Both the position numbers and the translations under genes were made by a program. A model generated the notes under the pieces. The model worked only from the letters and a program-made list of their open reading frames with translations, had not been told where the DNA came from and ran no database searches. This document shows positions 58,080 through 64,000 of a stretch of 64,000 nt of DNA, in pieces (the first letter of the stretch is position 1; each line of letters begins with the position of its first letter). The stretch comes from Lutjanus erythropterus (taxonomy: Eukaryota; Chordata; Actinopteri; Lutjaniformes; Lutjanidae), in contig CM034607.1 in the NCBI GenBank assembly GCA_020091685.1, positions 5,782,130 through 5,846,129 on the forward strand. The letters are read 5' to 3'.

Positions 58080-59780
58080 ATTTCCCATGGGATTAGCAAT
58101 ATTGCCCATTCATTAATACATGAATTACCATGTTAAAGAGGGAGACTGCTGTTGATATTTTGCCTCGGGGTGATCCTCCTCAAGCTTCCTTTTAAGTATG
58201 ACGGTGTATGGAGCTAAGAATATATGCCTTTCTTTCTTTTGGAGCTCTGACAGGGACTTGGCTGGCCTTGACTTAGCAGTGGTGACATCACGCCTCAGAC
58301 TGCCAGCCCATTGTAAATATGACACCCTGTCAGAGATATGCAGGCATTTTTTGTTCGATTAATTGGATTTGTAGTCTGAGTGTGCAGGGACAAGGCGACA
58401 GAGGAAAGCTAATACCAGACGAACATGCTCAGGCATGTACTGTGTATTTTGAATATACTGACGTAGAGGACAAACATATTTTAATGCTCTCGATCTCTGT
58501 GTTCTGCACTGCAAAGACGGCTTTAAATTAAGCAAGCTGTAAATTAACCAAACACAAAAAAAGTTGTTTCCCGACACATACATCTTGTTATCCTAGTTTC
58601 CTCCAGCCTCCCAGTGTTGCAGCCTCACCAGTCAATCAATTTTGCTGCATAGCAAAGAGTATTTACAGTTCATTAATGAGGCAGCTGGGGACGGGGATGC
58701 CGGGACAGAGGGCTCCCGGGACAAGGCAGACGTTTGAAGGGGAACAAGCAGAGTGACAGTGTTACAAAATGTACATCTGAGAGGGGACATGTTCGGGAGG
58801 CGGATAGGGGTGGCGGAGTGAAAACTGAGAGGCTGAACTGAGCAAAGCAATGCGCTTCATGCTCCAAGCTCCAGTGATGTCTTCATTAAACACGTGTCTG
58901 GAGGGAGACAGGCGTTGAACAGTGCAGGAGACATGCTTTACTGTGCTGACCCTTGATAATTAGCCCTGCTAAGCCTCAGTGTAACTACACTTAACATTTG
59001 ATTCCCATATTTTCTTCTCACTATGACATCCGCTTAAATTACTATCTTAGCATATTTGTTGTCCTTGCTAGGCAGCAAGAGCTTGACATCTGCATAATTT
59101 TAGAGCAAATTAGCAGCTCGGGTAAAGAGTTGCTTGAGTTTTGTGTTGGTTTTGAGTCAGTGCATTGGCCTCCCAGCAGGGAAGGAAGCACAAGGCGTCT
59201 GAAAAGAAATACCATTTCAGGACATCTCCGAACACCCTGCAGTCGATAAGGAGTTGTCATCTTTCCACACCTAACAAAAGCCAAGCCTGTCAGAACCAAT
59301 ATGAGCCCTCATTGATTTAAATATCCCCCCTGTTTTCAGCTGAGCCAACAGCAGGGGGGATTAGGAGCGTGGTTGTGGCTATCGGAGCGATGGATCTGGA
59401 CACATCATCAGTTATTCCGAAGTAATTTGATTTACCGTCTGACAAGAAGGCTGTATTAAGTCCGGGGAAGAGTAGGCAGGGGTGGTGGTGTGTCTGTGTG
59501 TGTGTGTGTGTGTGTTGGGGGGCGGGGGGTCATAACAGATTAATAATCGTAATTGACAAGTGGCCAAGTTACTAGTGCAGGGAGCTGGGCCCCTCACACC
59601 TGATGGATGCCATCTATCAGCACAATAATCAAGGGGCCTTGGCTGGCTGGAGTCGTCTGAGGCGAGTTAGGGACCCTGCATCTCTTTTGTTTGAGGTCCT
59701 CTGTCAAAGTGCAAGCAGAGGTCTATCAGAGATGAAACTGCAGCTACGCTAACATCTATCAAGAGGCCGTGGCACGGAAG
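58080..59780. other. Candidate cluster of conserved non-coding DNA
   Basis: The longest stretch without any repeat that I recognise, apart from one GT tract. It contains many TAAT-type words ('acatgaattaccatgttaaa', 'gattaattggatttgtagtc', 'cagttcattaatgaggcagc', 'cagattaataatcgtaattg') and dense unique segments ('cacctgatggatgccatcta', near 59596-59615). This is the texture of a vertebrate enhancer-rich non-coding block. I infer this; the sequence alone does not show function. The frames (85 codons or fewer) do not resemble known proteins. Confidence 0.3.
59489..59515. repeat. GT dinucleotide microsatellite
   Basis: 'tgtgtctgtgtgtgtgtgtg' and on: about 12-13 GT units with one C interruption, followed by a G-rich run ('ttggggggcggggggt'). 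Confidence 0.95.
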
Positions 59781-61399
59781 TCACTCGGCAAGTCAGTCAC
59801 TGCAGGGGCTTTCCATCCATCTCCGACTGCTCCCAAGGTGTTAAGGCTGTCTCACACACTTTGTGGGTTTTTACTTGTGAGGACAGGCAGCAGCAAAGCT
59901 TCCAGGTCAGTTTATGATCTGTGTAAAGTAGAACTAGAAACACATTTGCCCAAATACCTTAGTAACCATAGAAACCATCCTGCCAAGACAATTGTATTAT
60001 CACCCGTGTGGATATTGGGTTATAACACTGACAGTTGGTGATACATGAGATAACAGGGCTCCAGCTAACAGGTCTGTTCTTGCCCATTATGGGCAGGACA
60101 TTAGCTGAGGTGATTCACCAGCAGAAGTCGGTCCCACAGTTTTGGCCTAATTCGACTGCTGACCTTTCAAGCTGCACCAATCGTATTGTGCGTCGCCCCT
60201 ATAAAGACCCACCATAGTCCAGTATTTGTGTCCACAGTGTTTGTCTGACTGCCACATTCTGCAAGGGTGGCACAACTCTTGTGTAGGTGTGTGTGTGCCA
60301 GCCTGAACAGTTTTGCCCACAGTAAACCAGCAGAGGCCCTCTGCTTGCTTTGAAACCACAATATCTATCTTATTAGATGACTGGATTATATGATTATATT
60401 GACAACACCTAATTTGCAGTGGTTAAGACATTTTTTGAGGAAGCTTAATGCTGCCCCAGGGAATGAAATGGAGATGGAGGGTATGTTGAAGGATTACTGA
60501 GCACAGGTGAGAAAAAGTAGGTCACTAAAAATTTCTGAGATACTGCAACTGAGAGTTCACGTTTGACCATAAAAACAATCCACTGGAAATGCCTCGCTTC
60601 AACCACAGATCACATTGTAAATAGGATTTGAACCTATTTAATATACTGTCTGTGTACTCACTTTTTGCACCTGCAATTGCTACATATTGCTCTTTTAAAA
60701 CTAGGGTTGATGATGTTTGAAAAAGTGGCAAGAGTAATGTATATTTTGAAAGTATCTCACCAAAATAATCCCACTCCCTCCCTTCAAAACTTCCTGCAAA
60801 GCCACTGCACCAAAACACATCAGTCCATATTGCCTGTCTACAATTTTGTCTGATTTTTATCATTGTTATGTGACTAGCTCACTAAAGCTTCAGCAATATA
60901 TCAACTGAGCCTTATGGAAGACTTTAGACAGGCAGGTAGGCCAATCAATCAATAACCAATCAATGAATTAAGGCAGAATGAAAGGATCGGATGGACTTAT
61001 TACAGGCCTGCAACAGCCACAGATAACATATTTTTTCTCTCTTTTTTGCCAGAGCACTGGATTTATTGATCGCTGTCAAGCTGTAAAAATAATTTCAAAA
61101 TATACCAAAAAATGCTTCTTAATTACACGACCTACTCTAGCTTTAATAAGAAGACAAAATATCCAAAGTTGAATTTAACCAACAGAACACAAGAATTGGA
61201 TAGAACAAATGTCTCTATTGGCAGCAGCTTAACTTAGTACTCAGAATGGACAGGTCATTAAAACTGGTATAGTGCAAAAGATACACTAGAAAAATTATTA
61301 TGAAATGAAAGATTATTCATTTAACTTGGTGGGAGCCGTGAATATCCACAAGATTTCACTGAAATCTGAACAGTAGTGTTGGAGACATTGTGTCAAAGA
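59781..61399. other. No gene seen
   Basis: Frames up to 112 codons (60525-60863, minus) resemble nothing I know. A T-arm-like hairpin at about 60630-60648 has no tRNA around it. 'aatcaatcaataaccaatca' at ~60944 is a short simple repeat. Confidence 0.4.
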
Positions 61400-61640
61400 T
61401 CAGATCATAAGTATCTTAGTCTTGCAATGCCAGATGATCGGCAGTCTTGCCAGAATGGCTGCTAACAAACCTATGCCCCTTACATTTTTTCAAGCGCCAA
61501 TATAAAGGGCTGCACCAAAGTCTTTGGATTGGTTCAACAGTGCAGTTTAAAAGACAAAACTCTGTAATACAGGGTATTGACTGATGACACCCCGCCTCAC
61601 TCACACTGAGCATGGCTGCCTCTAGCAGGGAAACTGAGTA
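61400..61640. repeat. Possible dispersed repeat fragment
   Basis: 'agtcttgcaatgccagatga' (61418-61437) and 'gactgatgacaccccgcctc' (61578-61597) resemble words of a teleost repeat. Ends and class are unclear. Confidence 0.35.
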
Positions 61641-62569
61641 AAACAAATAGTTATCTGCTTAAATTAAAGGCAGCTGGACTCAACAGTGATCCTTACTAAC
61701 TTACCGAAGATACAGTCATGGACAGTAACATTTGGCCAGGAATAAGGTTTCCTGACATTAGTATGTGTCTGACTTTGACACTGTGGAAATCCACTAAAGC
61801 AAATATGGCATACAAAAGTGGTCACTTGACCTTAACGTTGTTTACGGGATTTGTTGGTGAAACTGGTGACAAGGACACCAAAGGATATTGTGGTTGTTTG
61901 TGAACAGGTCTGTAAAATATTTAAATTTTAAGACATCATTGAAGAGAGCATGTTTGCATGCTGCAGTGTTGAGAATGCACAATATGATGTGCGATTGTTG
62001 CACTGAACATAAATAAAAGATGCTAAATAATTAATTCAGAAATAACATAAGTTAATACATTATTACCCAAAAATTCACATACCAAACAAAAACTTGGCAA
62101 CTGCAAATCCATGTTTCAGTGCCTGGACTTCAGTTGTGAGTCTATGGCTTTTGATACCAGGTATTTGCAACCTGCAGTTCTGAAGCTGAATGCAAATCTT
62201 TACCCTCTCTCCAGTGGCACCCTGTGGCTTTGACAAAGAATGATTTGAAGATGAATAATGGTTATTTATTTGGGGTTTTTTTATTATTTAAATTTTCAAG
62301 GCAGTTTTTTGTGTTTTCTTCACTTTTGACAAATTGTATTAACTACTTATTATTGTTGATTTTCTTTAGATGAATAAATCTTTGACTTTTAGAAACCCCC
62401 AACAGTATCTTTAAAAAGAGTAAATGCATTTGAAAGTAAATTATGTTTATTTTAGTAAAAATTTATATTATCAATTAAAACCATTTAATTGTCAGGCCCT
62501 TAAAATAGTGGCAAATAAGGTTCACAGCTCAATGTTTCCAGTTTTGAAATACTTTTTTTTAATTTCTAA
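61641..62569. other. No gene seen
   Basis: AT-rich, unassigned. Frames are 61 codons or fewer. Confidence 0.4.
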
Positions 62570-62725
62570 AACTTAAATCATCTCAACTTAAGATAATAGG
62601 TTGGCAAAATATTTAAAGTTTATTTCAGTCAAGAAGTTTGAGTTGGGCTCAAAATTCAAAAATCTATTGTGGTACATTACTTTGAAATTTTGACTTGTCT
62701 CAGCTATTTTTTTTAATGGTGTAGA
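62570..62725 (-). mobile_element. Fragment of an 'acaccattaaaaa' type MITE
   Basis: 'cttaaatcatctcaacttaa' (62571-62590), 'aagtttgagttgggctcaaa' and the end 'attttttttaatggtgtag' look like, in reverse, the start of a teleost MITE that begins 'acactgtaaaaa' and carries 'aagttgaatcaactta' words. One end only. Confidence 0.45.
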
Positions 62726-63479
62726 GTAATTCTTACATTCTCCAACTGTAAAAACATGTAGCCTATACATCAAATGAAAGAAAAAGTTTTAATATTCTGT
62801 CAACAAAAATGTGTGTCATAGCTTATGTCTCTGGCTCGGAGCATTTTCCTCTTAAAACTTGGCTATAGATGCCAAATAATTTTAAGAAAAAGTTGTCAGA
62901 GGGAAGAGAGAATTTCATAGTTGTGGCTTCAGACAGATTTGTTTTTTCTATTTTTGGCCAAAAATTGTTTGATTGATCGTAAAGGTTGCAAACCCCTGAT
63001 CTGTACCAGTCTATGACAGTTGTGCGGTGGTGATCAGGATATCTTATATCTTCTAATATTGGGGTGTCTGACAGAAAAAAGACTTGAATAATACTAATTT
63101 CCATCTGTGTTAGCATTCTCTCTTTTTTTAACTTGGTGTTTTTTGGTTTGTTTTTACCATTATCATAATCAAAATTAAACTTAATTCCAATACAAACCCT
63201 GGATCCAATCATAACAGTAACCTCTGTCGGGTTGCTTCCTCACCTTTCTACCTGATGGCGACGTTGGTCCTCAGAGGGATAGAAGCACAGGATGTACACA
63301 CACTGACGCAGGCAGAGCGTGAACAAAATGACATCTCGGAAGAAAAAGTGATGAAAACCCTAATACAGACGGAAGCGTAGAAAATCTCGCTAAGATATGG
63401 GCTTAGGTGGGATGAAGAATGCTGGAAATGAGAACAGGCATTACACAACCGTGAGCAAATGGAGATGAAAATGTATTGA
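62726..63479. other. No gene seen
   Basis: A 129-codon minus-strand frame (62823-63212) is one of the longest in the window. It is Asn/Lys-rich, as expected of AT-rich DNA, and resembles no known protein. I do not call it a gene. Confidence 0.4.
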
Positions 63480-64000
63480 TTGTTTTGCCTGTTGACCAGA
63501 TTAAATCTGGGGGTTGTGCATCGAAATTATTAAAAGAGTCTGTACTTGTTTCACATGAGCATAAAATCAATAACCATTTCAGGCAAGCACTGTTAACATA
63601 TCCTTTCTTTTGAAGCCTCAATTCCCCTGGAGAGTTTCTTTAATGCCTTATTGTTGGCTCTTTCAGTGGAAGTGTTTGTGCAGGCCTTGATGCGACTAAA
63701 CATAAACCTCTCACCCTGATAATATCAGCGGTGTATTTGTAGTAGGTGTTATCTTAATTCTTCAGGGCGTTTCAGACATGTTGAGTTTGCTCTGAAAGAC
63801 TTTGAATTAACAGAATAGTTTGAATGTAATAAACAGCATGAATGATTCATATTGCACCTCTGATGTCAACATTAAGAGTTAAAAGGAACATTATAAAGAC
63901 TATACGAGAGTACATAAAAGGACACTGTCATATCAATGAAAAGGCTTGCAAGAATCTTTGAAGTGGATGTCTGCCTCACCCTTTACACAACAGTGTACAG
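63480..64000. other. Unique-looking end block, possibly conserved
   Basis: 63530-63800 ('ataaaatcaataaccatttc', 'caggccttgatgcgactaaa', 'gataatatcagcggtgtatt') has the texture of conserved non-coding DNA and no repeat that I know. The last 200 bp show nothing. Confidence 0.25.

Noticed and set aside
60630-60648. 'ataggatttgaacctat' looks like a tRNA T-arm in reverse
   Set aside because: No D-arm, anticodon arm or acceptor pairing can be found upstream on that strand, so there is no tRNA.
62823-63212. 129-codon minus-strand frame
   Set aside because: Composition follows AT-rich DNA, with no domain or start context, and nothing similar is known to me.

Overview
This looks like a nuclear chromosome window from a ray-finned fish, most likely a percomorph teleost. 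It is AT-rich and has no long open frames, no operon-like gene packing and no convincing host exon. It is crowded with repeat families that I recognise from teleost genomes: Tc1-like transposons, RTE- and L2/CR1-like LINE fragments, hAT-like MITEs, TTAA-ended fold-back MITEs and several dispersed repeats without a clear class. The species call is an inference from repeat content alone. Layout, 0-28 kb: an AT-rich tandem patch (0.9 kb), a dispersed repeat (1.5-1.9 kb), a dead Tc1-like transposon on the minus strand (2.8-4.0 kb), two copies of one TTAA-ended MITE (4.5-5.2 and 6.3-6.55 kb), and a broken RTE-type reverse transcriptase on the minus strand (9.7-10.4 kb). Then come hAT-like and other repeats (12.4-13.6 kb), a TIR element carrying a ~57-bp tandem array (15.5-16.5 kb), the first copy of an unclassified ~600-bp family (19.6-20.2 kb), more MITEs, and a composite locus (24.5-26.2 kb) where an older inverted repeat is split by a fold-back MITE and another repeat. 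Layout, 28-64 kb: the best-preserved Tc1-like element, with both ~40-bp TIRs (28.6-30.0 kb); a third, internally deleted Tc1-like element (31.5-32.4 kb); the second copy of the ~600-bp family (36.0 kb); and a large fold-back with arms of about 350-400 bp (37.4-38.3 kb). These are followed by a second TTAA fold-back (39.0-39.5 kb), the third copy of the ~600-bp family in reverse (46.8-47.4 kb), a MITE with 'ggggcctcattt' ends (48.8-49.5 kb) and an L2/CR1-like LINE tail (49.8-50.5 kb). Last are a repeat interrupted by a nested MITE (53.7-54.6 kb) and a mirror-symmetric array (56.5-57.0 kb). Between the repeats lie islands that read as unique, compositionally balanced sequence rich in TAAT-type words (11.4-12.1, 19.2-19.6, 21.6-22.1, 26.9-27.2, 41.0-41.3, 55.3-55.8, 58.1-59.8 and 63.5-63.8 kb). 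They look like the conserved non-coding blocks found in fish gene deserts or long introns near developmental genes. That is a guess from texture, to be tested by alignment. No gene network can be described: every recognisable protein-coding remnant belongs to a transposable element, and all are visibly broken. I found no host gene, tRNA, rRNA, CRISPR array or virus-derived gene I could support.
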